Below are positions 1 through 8,072 of a stretch of DNA of 64,000 nucleotides, piece by piece; the stretch's first letter is position 1, and every line of letters begins with the position of its first letter. The position numbers and the translations under genes are program-made. The notes under the pieces are model-generated. The model had not been told where the DNA came from and did not search any database. It saw only the letters and a program-made list of their open reading frames with translations. Origin of the DNA: Pseudomonadota bacterium (GTDB lineage Bacteria > Pseudomonadota > Alphaproteobacteria > Rhizobiales > Beijerinckiaceae); assembly GCA_021781815.1 (NCBI GenBank), contig JAJXWB010000001.1, forward strand, positions 1-64,000, given 5' to 3'.

Positions 1-1
1 T

Positions 2-112
2 GCGGAGCGAACGGTCGATGGATTGTGGAATACGATCGGCGCGCTGCTGCCGGCCTTCACGCCGCAAGAATGCGCGAACTTCTTCGCTGCCGCCGGCTAC
101 GAGCCAGCATGA
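2..112 (+). CDS. IS630-family transposase, C-terminal part (cut by window start)
   Basis: The open frame enters from the left edge and gives 36 residues ending ECANFFAAAGYEPA before a TGA. This is the usual C-terminal tail of the DDE-domain protein of rhizobial IS630 elements (WNTIGALLPAF...ECANFF). The catalytic DDE residues would lie outside the window, so it cannot be judged whether the transposase is intact. A terminal repeat follows 3 bases later, so this is the right end of the element. Identification rests on remembered family tails. Confidence 0.75.
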   Translation, partial: AERTVDGLWNTIGALLPAFTPQECANFFAAAGYEPA

Positions 113-375
113 GAGGAAAACGCTCTAAGCGAATTGGCGGCGAGCGCCGACAGGGACGCGCCGGTCGAGGTCGGTTGCATGCGCTCGGCCAAAGTGAGCA
201 CGACGGCGTCAGCCGTCGATTGCAGGACTGCGCGCTGCCCGACGACGCGGCTGTAGTCGATCGCTGCGCCGACCATGAGCATGACAGGGAGGACGGCAAG
301 GGCAAAGGCGATCGCCGTCACGCCTTCGTCAGCCTGCGCGAAAGAACCAGCTTTCGGGAATGAACCCTTGAACAT
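97..375 (-). pseudogene. TadG-like Flp pilus assembly protein, truncated by IS630
   Basis: The first ~83 codons encode a short basic head, then one hydrophobic segment (about residues 19-41) reading VTAIAFALAVLPVMLMVGAA followed by IDYSR. This is the N-terminal TadE/TadG signature (PF13400) of proteins that are usually more than 400 residues long. The frame runs through the IS630 terminus near 126 and stops inside the IS, leaving 92 residues, the last ~8 of them IS-encoded. The von Willebrand-type region is missing, so the gene should be non-functional. Its rest may lie left of the window beyond the IS. Confidence 0.7.
115..127. repeat. Right terminal inverted repeat of IS630 element with TA target
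   Basis: The sequence GGAAAACGCTCTA ends in the TA dinucleotide at 126-127, the target that IS630 elements duplicate. Its reverse complement TAGAGCGTTTTCC is exactly the start of the IS630 fragment at 41540, so the two sites are the right and left ends of the same element type. The interrupted pilus gene resumes immediately beyond it. Confidence 0.75.
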
Positions 376-629
376 AAAAGTCTCTATTCAAGAAATTTTT
401 GACGCAACGACAAATCAAGACAGCGCATCCGCGCGCGACGAAAACAGCTTAAAACGTTCTGAACTGCTTACACGTAACATATTTCCAGAATATTAATTCA
501 AATTTCACAATTTATTTCAATACTATGCCCCGACCGTCTCCAATGCGTCGGTGGACATGGTTCTCGGCCTGTTCCCGCCGCAAACGACGCCGAATTGGGC
601 GCGGGATGGGCGATGGTCGTTACAGGAGG
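376..629. other. Intergenic region upstream of the tadG remnant
   Basis: This stretch lies between the start of the truncated tadG gene and the thrS terminator. Positions about 376-530 are clearly AT-richer than the surroundings, as expected for the tadG promoter region. No RNA gene, credible small gene or repeat was recognised. Long frames that cross it rightward are antisense to thrS. Confidence 0.4.
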
Positions 630-670
630 CCGCCGGCCCGACGTTCTGCTTGCGCACGTCGGGCCGGCGG
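630..670 (-). terminator. Perfect 14-bp hairpin downstream of thrS
   Basis: Positions 630-643 (CCGCCGGCCCGACG) pair perfectly with 657-670 around a 13-base loop. It begins 11 bases past the thrS stop in the direction of transcription. No T run follows, so it is a terminator-like or transcript-end-protecting hairpin rather than a classical intrinsic terminator. Confidence 0.5.
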
Positions 671-680
671 CGGCTCCGCC

Positions 681-2615
681 TCAGCGCCGCTTCTCGTCCG
701 GCGCTTTCGCCTCGTCCGCCAGCGCCGCCAGCGCCTCGTCGAGCCCCAGCGACTGCTGCGCCTGAGACCCGAGACGACGGATCGAAACGCCGCGCTCGGC
801 CGCTTCCTTGCGGCCGACGACGAGCATGACCGGAACCTTGGCGAGCGAATGCTCACGCACCTTGTAATTGATCTTCTCGTTGCGCAGATCAGTGTCGACC
901 TTGAGCCCGAGCTTTCGCGCGGCGGCGGCGATTTCCCGCGCGTAATCGTCGGCGTCCTGCGTGATCGTGGCGACCACGATCTGCAGCGGAGAAAGCCACA
1001 ACGGCAGATGGCCCGCATAATGCTCGACCAGAATGCCGGTGAAGCGTTCGAGCGAGCCGAACATGGCGCGATGGATCATGACTGGCGTCTTCTTTTCAGA
1101 GTCCGCGCCGATGTAGAACGCGCCGAACCGTCCGGGCAGGTTGAAGTCGACCTGCGTCGTGCCGCACTGCCATTCGCGGCCGATCGCGTCGCGCAAGGTA
1201 TATTCGAGTTTCGGCCCGTAAAATGCGCCTTCGCCCGGCTGGATCGACGTCTTGAGGCCGCGCCGACCAATCTCCTCGAGCACGCGCGAGAGCGCCGCCT
1301 CCGCCTTGTCCCACGCTTCATCGGAGCCGACGCGCTTCTCGGGGCGTGTCGACAATTTCACCACCACGTCCTCGAAGCCGAAGTCGTGATAGATCGACAG
1401 GATCATGTCGTCGATCTTCAGCGCCTCGTCCATGATCTGGTCTTCGGTGCAGAAAATATGCGCGTCATCCTGCGTGAACGCGCGCACGCGCATCACCCCG
1501 TGCAGCGCGCCCGACGGCTCGTAGCGATGCACGATGCCGAACTCGCAGATCTTCATGGGAAGGTCGCGATAGGACTTCAGGCCGTTCTTGAAAATTTGCA
1601 CATGGCCCGGGCAGTTCATCGGCTTGAGCGCGAACACCCGTTCGTCCTCGGTCGTCGTGACGAACATGTTCTCGCGATAGGTCTGCCAATGGCCCGACGT
1701 CTCCCACAACGCCCGGTCGAGCACCTGCGGCGTGTTGACCTCGATGTAGTCGGCGTCCTGCTGGCGGCGGCGCATGTACGAGATCAGCGTCTGGAACAAG
1801 GTCCAGCCCTTCGGGTGCCAGAATATCGTGCCCGGCCCCTCCTCCTGGAAATGGAACAGATCCATCTCGCGCCCCAGGCGGCGATGGTCGCGGCGCTCGG
1901 CCTCCTCCAGTTGCTTCAGATAGGCGTCCAGCTCATCCTTCTTCGCGAAGGCCGTGGCGTAGATTCGCTGGAGCATCGGCTTGGTCGAATCGCCACGCCA
2001 GTAGGCGCCCGCGACCTTCATGATCTTGAAGGCGTCGCCGATCTTGCCGGTCGAGGTCATGTGCGGGCCGCGACACAGGTCGAGCCAGTCGCCCTGCCTG
2101 TAGATCTTCAAATCCTGGTCGGCCGGAATCGTCTCGACCAGTTCGACCTTGAACGCCTCGCCCATCTTTTCGAAATGCGCGATGGCCTCGGCGCGCGACC
2201 ATGTCTCGCGCACGAACGGCCGGTCCTTGGCGATGATCTCGCGCATCTTCTTCTCGATGGCGGCGAAATCCTCCGGCGTGAACGGGTCCGCGCGAAAAAA
2301 GTCGTAATAGAAACCGTTCTCGATCACCGGCCCGATCGTCACCTGCGTGCCTGGAAACAGGCTCTGCACGGCCTCGGCCAGCACATGCGCCGCGTCGTGG
2401 CGAATGAGTTCCAAAGCCCTTGGATCATCGCGCGAGATGAATTCGATCTTCGAGTCGCGCGCGACCGGATCGGCCAGATCGACCAGCGCGCCGTCGAGGC
2501 TCATGGCCACGGTGCGTTTGGCGAGCGACGGGGAAATGGATTTCGCGATGTCGAGGCCCGAAACGCCGGGCTCGAAGGCGCGCGAGGCGCCATCGGGGAA
2601 AGTCACGGATATCAT
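681..2615 (-). CDS. thrS: Threonyl-tRNA synthetase
   Basis: This 644-residue class II aminoacyl-tRNA synthetase charges tRNA-Thr in the cytoplasm; the length is normal for the family. Domains in order are TGS (about 1-62), the N-terminal editing domain with its HxxxH pair (H73, H77) and CRGPH motif (C181, H185), the catalytic core, and an anticodon-binding domain from about 540. The zinc ligands are visible as C335 (in MNCPGH), H386 and H515. An AAGGAG ribosome site lies just before the ATG. It is single and transcribed leftward toward a strong hairpin. No T-box leader was seen. Confidence 0.97.
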   Translation of the reverse strand: MISVTFPDGASRAFEPGVSGLDIAKSISPSLAKRTVAMSLDGALVDLADPVARDSKIEFISRDDPRALELIRHDAAHVLAEAVQSLFPGTQVTIGPVIENGFYYDFFRADPFTPEDFAAIEKKMREIIAKDRPFVRETWSRAEAIAHFEKMGEAFKVELVETIPADQDLKIYRQGDWLDLCRGPHMTSTGKIGDAFKIMKVAGAYWRGDSTKPMLQRIYATAFAKKDELDAYLKQLEEAERRDHRRLGREMDLFHFQEEGPGTIFWHPKGWTLFQTLISYMRRRQQDADYIEVNTPQVLDRALWETSGHWQTYRENMFVTTTEDERVFALKPMNCPGHVQIFKNGLKSYRDLPMKICEFGIVHRYEPSGALHGVMRVRAFTQDDAHIFCTEDQIMDEALKIDDMILSIYHDFGFEDVVVKLSTRPEKRVGSDEAWDKAEAALSRVLEEIGRRGLKTSIQPGEGAFYGPKLEYTLRDAIGREWQCGTTQVDFNLPGRFGAFYIGADSEKKTPVMIHRAMFGSLERFTGILVEHYAGHLPLWLSPLQIVVATITQDADDYAREIAAAARKLGLKVDTDLRNEKINYKVREHSLAKVPVMLVVGRKEAAERGVSIRRLGSQAQQSLGLDEALAALADEAKAPDEKRR

Positions 2616-2872
2616 ATCGACTCCTTGCCCTGCTCACTCGCCGATACCAATCGGCGTAAGCCGCGCGCCGGAGTGCGCGCGAGGGGCGTTTTAGGGAAAC
2701 CGGGCGGTGGACGCAACCAGCCCGCCCCCGCCCGGACGCCGGCTCAGGGGCCGCACGGACCAACCTGCGCCGGGGAATGGCGCGATCGACGGCCTACTTC
2801 GCCGCATCCGGCTTGCCGCAGAGCCGGGATTCGGCCTAAGTCGTAAGAATAATAGCGGACGACTGGGGCGTC

Positions 2873-3721
2873 ATGTCCAGAAGAGATCTACGCTTGCTGC
2901 TGCTCGGCGTCGCCGCGGCCCTGCTGCTCGGGAGCGGCGTCTTCATACTGCTTGCCAGCTTGCAGGGACCGAAGCAGCAGGACGCCGCGCAGATCGAGCC
3001 TTCCGTCGTCGCGCCCGAAGCCGGCGCGCCCGCGCCGGCCGGCGCGCCCGCCGAAATCCTGGCCGCACGCGCCGTCATCGAAAAGAAGATCGGCGAGACG
3101 CCCGACGTCGCGCGCTTCTTCGACCGCCTGCGCCTCGCGCTGCCGGCCGAATACGAGTCCATCATCGCGACGCTCGCCCGCCGGCGTATGGGCGGCGGCG
3201 GCGACACGCCGGACTACTACCTGTCCGAAGCGGTGAAAATCCTGCGCCAGTCGCGCGGCGCGCTTGCCGCCAGGGCTGACGCTCCCGCTCTCGCCAAGGT
3301 CTTCGCGCAACAACTCGCCGTGCTCAATGCGCTCTCGACGCGCGATCCGCATCTGTGCGTCGACTTCCTCTATGGCGGCGCAAGCGAGGCGTTCTTCGAT
3401 TTCTCGGCCGACAATCGCGCGCTGGTCGCCGATCTCGCCATAGCGGGCCTCGATGCGATCGTTGACGGCAAGCAGAAGAACATCGCGCGCGCCGCGCCAA
3501 ATGAAGCCGACTTCAAGCAGTTCGAGGCCGCCCTGCAACAGGCGGGACTGGCGCCGCTCGAAATCGACGCGCTGCTCGACGGCAAGACGCCCGATCCGCC
3601 GCTGCCGGACGCGCGCATGTGCGCCGCTGGCCAGATCTATCTTCAGACGCTCGCCGCCCTGCCCGATCCGGCGCGTCTGCGCATCTATGCGCTGGCGATC
3701 GACCTTATGGCGCGCTCCTGA
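2873..3721 (+). CDS. Conserved-type membrane-anchored protein of unknown function
   Basis: This 282-residue protein was not recognised. It starts with a short basic head and one hydrophobic segment (about residues 7-28), so it is an inner-membrane anchor or uncleaved signal. A proline/alanine linker (about 40-62) leads to a soluble, mostly helical domain of roughly 220 residues. Two cysteines (near 165 and 246) might form a disulfide in the periplasm. GC-rich codon use matches the neighbours, and the frame is open throughout. It is divergent from thrS and precedes the sulfate operon by about 185 bases. No catalytic motif is visible. Confidence 0.7.
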   Translation: MSRRDLRLLLLGVAAALLLGSGVFILLASLQGPKQQDAAQIEPSVVAPEAGAPAPAGAPAEILAARAVIEKKIGETPDVARFFDRLRLALPAEYESIIATLARRRMGGGGDTPDYYLSEAVKILRQSRGALAARADAPALAKVFAQQLAVLNALSTRDPHLCVDFLYGGASEAFFDFSADNRALVADLAIAGLDAIVDGKQKNIARAAPNEADFKQFEAALQQAGLAPLEIDALLDGKTPDPPLPDARMCAAGQIYLQTLAALPDPARLRIYALAIDLMARS

Positions 3722-3799
3722 ACGCCATGCGCCGATAGCGCGGAGAAGGTTTTTCTCCATCGCAGAACATCTTTGGAACACGGGCCTACAAACCCCCGA

Positions 3800-3828
3800 T
3801 TGAGACAGGAGCAGGCGCGGCGTACCTA
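3800..3828 (+). promoter_or_regulatory. Possible sigma-70 promoter of the sulfate operon
   Basis: TTGAGA at 3800-3805 and TACCTA at 3823-3828 are 17 bases apart, about 80 bases before the first gene of the cys operon. The -10 match is weak, so this is only a candidate. No cysteine or SAM riboswitch was recognised in the leader. Confidence 0.3.
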
Positions 3829-3907
3829 TTCGCTTGTCCGACACGCCCCGGTTTCAGCCTGCTTCCGCTGGAATTGAGCGGATCGGCTGCAACAGGAGCC
3901 GTCTCCG

Positions 3908-4252
3908 ATGCCCGCGCTGAAAAACATGCCCCTGCCCGCGATCCTCGTCGCCAACGACCTGCGCGACGGCGATGTGGTGTTCCGCGCCGCCGACGGCTGG
4001 ACACGCGACCCGCGCGCGGCGGCAATCGCCCGCGATGACGAGGCGGCGCAGGCGCTGGAACGCGCCGGCGCGGCGGCGACGGCGCGTCAGGAGATCGTCG
4101 ACGCCTATCTGATCGACGTCGACATCAGGAGCGATGGCGCGCCTGTGCCGCGCCATTTTCGCGAACGATTCAAGACGCTGGGGCCGAGCGTGCGCCCCGA
4201 CCTTGGCAAGCAGGCCGAATTCGTCGGCTATGCGCGCGCCGCCGCGGAGTAG
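3908..4252 (+). CDS. DUF2849 family protein, first gene of the sulfate operon
   Basis: This 114-residue soluble protein resembles the DUF2849 family, which in alphaproteobacteria sits directly before the sulfite/nitrite reductase hemoprotein gene. Visible features are an ILVANDLRDGDVVF opening typical of the family and a C-terminal FVGYARA segment. The stop is 3 bases from the cysI start, so the two are translationally linked. Its biochemical role is not established; the context suggests a helper of sulfite reduction. No cofactor motif is seen. Confidence 0.75.
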   Translation: MPALKNMPLPAILVANDLRDGDVVFRAADGWTRDPRAAAIARDDEAAQALERAGAAATARQEIVDAYLIDVDIRSDGAPVPRHFRERFKTLGPSVRPDLGKQAEFVGYARAAAE

Positions 4253-4255
4253 GAC

Positions 4256-5929
4256 ATGTATCGCTATGACGAATTCGACGAACGCGTCGTGCGCGAGCGC
4301 GTGGCGCAGTTCCGCGATCAGGTGGCGCGCCGGCTTTCCGGCTCGCTCACCGAGGACGAGTTCCGTCCGCTGCGCCTCCAGAACGGACTCTACCTGCAAC
4401 TGCACTCGTATATGCTGCGCATCGCCATCCCCTACGGCTCGCTGACGGCGCGGCAACTGCGCCAGCTCGCGCTGATCGCCGACAAATACGATCGCGGCTA
4501 CGGACATTTCACCACACGCCAGAACCTGCAATTCAACTGGCCGAAACTCCGGGAAGTCCCGGACATCCTGAGCCTGCTCGCCGATGTCGACATGCACTGC
4601 ATCCAGACATCAGGCAATTGCATCCGCAACGTCACCGCCGACCAGTTCGCCGGCGTCGCCGCGGACGAGATCGAGGATCCGCGCCCGATCGGCGAGCTTC
4701 TGCGCCAGTGGTCGAGCCTGCACCCGGAATTCTCCTTCCTCCCGCGCAAGTTCAAGATCGCTGTCGGCGCCTCGGAAAATGACCGCGCCGTGCTGAAGGC
4801 GCATGACCTTGGCGTGCGCGTCGTGCGACGCGCCGACTCGGGCGAATTGGGATATGAAATCCACGTCGGCGGCGGCCTCGGCCGCACGCCCATGATTGGC
4901 AAGATCGTTCGCGACTTCCTTCCCAGAGGCCAGTTGCTCGCCTATGTCGAAGCGATCATGCGCGTCTACAATGCGGAAGGGCGACGCGACAACAAGTTCA
5001 AGGCCCGCATCAAGATTCTCGTGCACGAAATCGGCCTCGACGCATTCAGGGACCGCGTCGAAAGGGAGTTCGCAGCGGTCGGCGTCGCAGCGGCGCAGGA
5101 CGAGAACGAAGAACTCACGCGCATCGCCGCCTGCTTTGCGCCAAAGCCCTATGCGCGCCTGTTGGCGCGCTCGGACTCGTTCGAAGCGGCGAAGGCGCTC
5201 AATCCCGCCTTTGCCGACTGGACCGAGAGCAGTCTTCACCCGCATCACGTCGAGGGCTATGCGGCCGTGACCGTATCGCTGAAGCCGATTGGCGGCGTTC
5301 CGGGCGACATGACCTCGGACCAGATGCGCGCCTTCGCCGATATCGCCGAACGATACTCGTTCGGCGAACTTCGGGTGACGCATGCGCAGAACCTCGTTCT
5401 GCCGCACGTAAAGAAAGACGATCTGTTCGCTCTATGGCGAATGCTCGCAAAATCGGACCTCGCCGCAGACAATGCCGGGCTTATCACCGACATAATCTCC
5501 TGCCCCGGTCTGGACTATTGCGCCCTCGCCACCGCCCGTTCGATCCCGATCGCACAGGCGATTTCGACCCGCTTCGCCGACCGCGGCCGGCAGCGCGACA
5601 TCGGCCCGCTGCAGATCAAGATTTCCGGCTGCATCAACGCCTGCGGCCATCATCACGTCGGACATATCGGCATTCTCGGTCTGGAGAAGCGCGGGCAGGA
5701 ATCCTACCAGATAACGCTCGGCGGCGACGCTTCCGAGAACGCCGCGATCGGCGAACTGCTCGGACCGGGACTTGGCGCCGACGACGTGCCGCCCGCAATC
5801 GAGCGCATCGTCGACACGTACCTCGAACTCCGCAACGAAGGCGAGACATTCATCGACACTGTGAAGCGCCTCGGCGTTGGCGCCTTCAAGACGGCCTTTT
5901 TTGTGGGGGAGCGCAATGAAGCTGCTTGA
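4256..5929 (+). CDS. cysI: Assimilatory sulfite reductase hemoprotein (nitrite/sulfite reductase family)
   Basis: This 557-residue enzyme carries out the six-electron reduction of sulfite to sulfide on a coupled siroheme and 4Fe-4S centre. The four cluster/siroheme cysteines are plain: C416 and C422 in CPGLDYC, then C459 and C463 in GCINACG. The duplicated ferredoxin-like and catalytic halves of the family are present, and the length is normal. No flavoprotein subunit (cysJ) or siroheme synthase (cysG) lies in the window, so electrons must come from ferredoxin or a reductase encoded elsewhere. The next gene starts inside its last codons. Confidence 0.92.
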   Translation: MYRYDEFDERVVRERVAQFRDQVARRLSGSLTEDEFRPLRLQNGLYLQLHSYMLRIAIPYGSLTARQLRQLALIADKYDRGYGHFTTRQNLQFNWPKLREVPDILSLLADVDMHCIQTSGNCIRNVTADQFAGVAADEIEDPRPIGELLRQWSSLHPEFSFLPRKFKIAVGASENDRAVLKAHDLGVRVVRRADSGELGYEIHVGGGLGRTPMIGKIVRDFLPRGQLLAYVEAIMRVYNAEGRRDNKFKARIKILVHEIGLDAFRDRVEREFAAVGVAAAQDENEELTRIAACFAPKPYARLLARSDSFEAAKALNPAFADWTESSLHPHHVEGYAAVTVSLKPIGGVPGDMTSDQMRAFADIAERYSFGELRVTHAQNLVLPHVKKDDLFALWRMLAKSDLAADNAGLITDIISCPGLDYCALATARSIPIAQAISTRFADRGRQRDIGPLQIKISGCINACGHHHVGHIGILGLEKRGQESYQITLGGDASENAAIGELLGPGLGADDVPPAIERIVDTYLELRNEGETFIDTVKRLGVGAFKTAFFVGERNEAA

Positions 5930-6428
5930 CGGCGCCGGCGTCCGCGCGGACGACTACGAGCGCGCCGATGCTGCGCGCGCGCAGGCGTTGCCGGCCGCCA
6001 TCGTTCCCTACGCGGAACTCGCCGCCGCGCCGCCGGCCGACGGTCGCCGCAGGGTCGGCGTTGAGGTTCCCAATACGGTTGCGCCCGATCAGATCGCGCC
6101 GTTTTTTGGCCGCCTGTCGCTGATCGCGGTCGGCTTTCCGACAACCGGCGACGGACGCGGCTTTTCGCTCGCGCGCCGCTTGCGCCGCGCGGGCTTTCGC
6201 GGCGTATTGCGCGCCGTCGGCCCGCTGATCGCAGATCAGTTCCCCTATGCGCTCGCCTGCGGCTTCGACGAGATCGAACTGCCGGATTCCAGCGCCCAAC
6301 GTCAGCCGCCGACGCAATGGAAGCGCGCGGGCGCTGCAATGACGCTCTGGTATCAGCAAGGCTACGCGCGGCCCGCCAGCATCCTCGAACAGCGCAGGCT
6401 GGCGCGCCAGGGAGGACAAAATGTCTGA
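5916..6428 (+). CDS. DUF934 family protein of the sulfate operon
   Basis: This 170-residue protein belongs to DUF934, a family found in proteobacteria between the sulfite reductase and cysH genes. The chosen ATG has a strong GGGGGAG site just upstream and overlaps the end of cysI by 14 bases; a longer in-frame start at 5877 would lie deeper inside cysI and is unlikely. Visible features are a VEVPNT segment, an RRLRRAGFRG region and an FDEIELPD stretch. No cofactor motif is seen, and the function is unproven. The stop overlaps the start of cysH by 8 bases, showing tight co-expression. Confidence 0.8.
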   Translation: MKLLDGAGVRADDYERADAARAQALPAAIVPYAELAAAPPADGRRRVGVEVPNTVAPDQIAPFFGRLSLIAVGFPTTGDGRGFSLARRLRRAGFRGVLRAVGPLIADQFPYALACGFDEIELPDSSAQRQPPTQWKRAGAAMTLWYQQGYARPASILEQRRLARQGGQNV

Positions 6429-7182
6429 GAAAAGAGTTGCGACGCTCGACGAGCGATTCCGCGCGCTCGACCCGCTCGGGCGCCTGCGGCTGCTGCGCGC
6501 CGAAATCCAGGGACGCATCGTCTTCACCACAAGCTTTGGACTCGAGGACCAGTTCCTCACGCATCTGATCTTTGGAAACGCGCTCGACATCGACGTCGTC
6601 ACGCTCGACACTGGCAGGCTGTTTCCGCAGACCTATGCGCTCTGGTCGGAGACCGAGACAAAGTACGGCAGGCGCATCCGCGCCTATTACCCTGAACGCA
6701 AAGCGATCGAGGCGCTGGTTGCAGAACAGGGCATTGACGGATTTTACGCGAGCGTCGAAGCGCGCAAGGCCTGCTGCGGCGCGCGCAAGGTCGAGCCGCT
6801 GAAGCGCGCGCTGCAAGATGCATCGGCCTGGATCGCCGGCCTGCGCGCGGATCAGTCGGAGCATCGCAGCCGGGCCGCTTTCGTCTCGTTCGATGGCGGG
6901 TTCGGACTCCTGAAGGCGAACCCGTTGATCGACTGGAGCCGCGAACAAATCGTCGATGCGGCGAGCGCCGCCGGCGTTTCCATCAATCCGCTGCACGCGC
7001 AGGGCTTCCCCTCGATCGGTTGCGCGCCCTGCACCCGCGCGATCGCGCCTGACGAGGACGAGCGCGCCGGACGCTGGTGGTGGGAACAGGACAACAAGAA
7101 GGAATGCGGCTTGCATGTCGCGCCGGACGGGCGCATCCTGCGGAGCCCAGAAAATGATCGGGAGCGCCCGTGGGCCGGCTGA
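6421..7182 (+). CDS. cysH: APS reductase (assimilatory adenylyl-sulfate reductase, CysH family)
   Basis: This 253-residue enzyme reduces activated sulfate to sulfite. It shows the nucleotide-binding opening (TSFGLEDQ, about 37-44), the catalytic ECGLH motif (C229) and the 4Fe-4S ligand pairs CC (118-119) and CAPC (201, 204). Enzymes of the family with these paired cysteines use APS; PAPS-type enzymes such as that of E. coli lack them. No APS kinase is encoded nearby, which agrees. It overlaps the genes on both sides (8 bases with DUF934, 13 with cysD). Substrate choice is inferred from the cysteines. Confidence 0.92.
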   Translation: MSEKRVATLDERFRALDPLGRLRLLRAEIQGRIVFTTSFGLEDQFLTHLIFGNALDIDVVTLDTGRLFPQTYALWSETETKYGRRIRAYYPERKAIEALVAEQGIDGFYASVEARKACCGARKVEPLKRALQDASAWIAGLRADQSEHRSRAAFVSFDGGFGLLKANPLIDWSREQIVDAASAAGVSINPLHAQGFPSIGCAPCTRAIAPDEDERAGRWWWEQDNKKECGLHVAPDGRILRSPENDRERPWAG

Positions 7183-8072
7183 CGCATCTTCAGGCGCTCG
7201 AAGCGGAATCGATATTCATTCTGCGCGAGGTCGTCGCCACCTGTGAAAAGCCGGTGCTGCTCTATTCGATCGGCAAGGACTCCGCCGTCCTGCTGCACCT
7301 CGCGCTGAAGGCTTTCGCGCCGGGCAAGCTGCCGTTTCCGCTTCTTCACGTCGACACCGGCTGGAAGTTCCGCGAGATGATCGAATTTCGAGACGAAACC
7401 GTGCGCCGGCTCGAACTCGATCTGATCGTGCACATCAATCAAGAGGGGGTTGACGCCGGCGTCAGCCCTGTCGCCTCGGGCTCCGCCGTCCACACGGACG
7501 TGATGAAGACGCAGGGGCTGAAACAGGCGCTCGAAAAGTTCGGTTTCGACGCCGCCTTCGGCGGCGCCCGCCGTGACGAGGAAAAAAGCCGCGCCAAGGA
7601 ACGCATCTTTTCTCTGCGCACATCAGACCATCGCTGGGATCCGAAAGCGCAACGGCCGGAACCCTGGCTCGCCTTCAACACGCGCAAGCGCAAAGGCGAG
7701 AGCTTTCGCGTGTTTCCGTTGTCAAACTGGACGGAAGCCGACGTGTGGGACTACATCGCCCTCGAAGGCGTTCCGGTCGTGCCGCTCTATTTCGCGAAGC
7801 GGCGCCCCGTCGTTGAGCGCAACGGCGCCTTGATCATGCGCGACGACGAGCGGTTGCCGTTGCTGCCCGGCGAGACGCCCCAGATGCGTCTCGTTCGCTT
7901 CCGCACGCTCGGCTGCTATCCACTGACCGGCGCGGTTGAAAGCTCGGCCGCGTCCCTGCCCGAAATCATCGCGGAAATGCGCGCCTCCCGCTCCTCCGAA
8001 CGCCAGGGCCGCGTTATCGATCATGATTCCGCAAGTTCGATGGAGATGAAAAAGCAGGAAGGCTATTTCTGA
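7170..8072 (+). CDS. cysD: Sulfate adenylyltransferase subunit 2
   Basis: This 300-residue subunit makes APS from ATP and sulfate with its GTPase partner CysN. The PP-loop [11 protein letters not shown] (about residues 31-41) and the downstream [13 protein letters not shown] and [13 protein letters not shown] motifs are complete, and the length is standard. The start is a GTG read from within the end of cysH (13-base overlap). Its last base is shared with the first base of cysN, which implies coupled synthesis of the two subunits. Confidence 0.95.
   Translation: MGRLTHLQALEAESIFILREVVATCEKPVLLYSIGKDSAVLLHLALKAFAPGKLPFPLLHVDTGWKFREMIEFRDETVRRLELDLIVHINQEGVDAGVSPVASGSAVHTDVMKTQGLKQALEKFGFDAAFGGARRDEEKSRAKERIFSLRTSDHRWDPKAQRPEPWLAFNTRKRKGESFRVFPLSNWTEADVWDYIALEGVPVVPLYFAKRRPVVERNGALIMRDDERLPLLPGETPQMRLVRFRTLGCYPLTGAVESSAASLPEIIAEMRASRSSERQGRVIDHDSASSMEMKKQEGYF

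Noticed and set aside
525-2846. A 773-codon rightward open frame
   Set aside because: It is antisense to thrS over almost its whole length and encodes arginine-rich low-information sequence, typical of GC-rich antisense frames.
3722-3907. Riboswitch (SAM or cobalamin type) upstream of the sulfate operon
   Set aside because: No recognisable conserved core elements or hairpin series could be found by eye in this leader.
5704-7116. A 470-codon leftward frame inside the sulfate operon
   Set aside because: It is antisense to cysI, DUF934 and cysH, whose motifs and overlaps are convincing.
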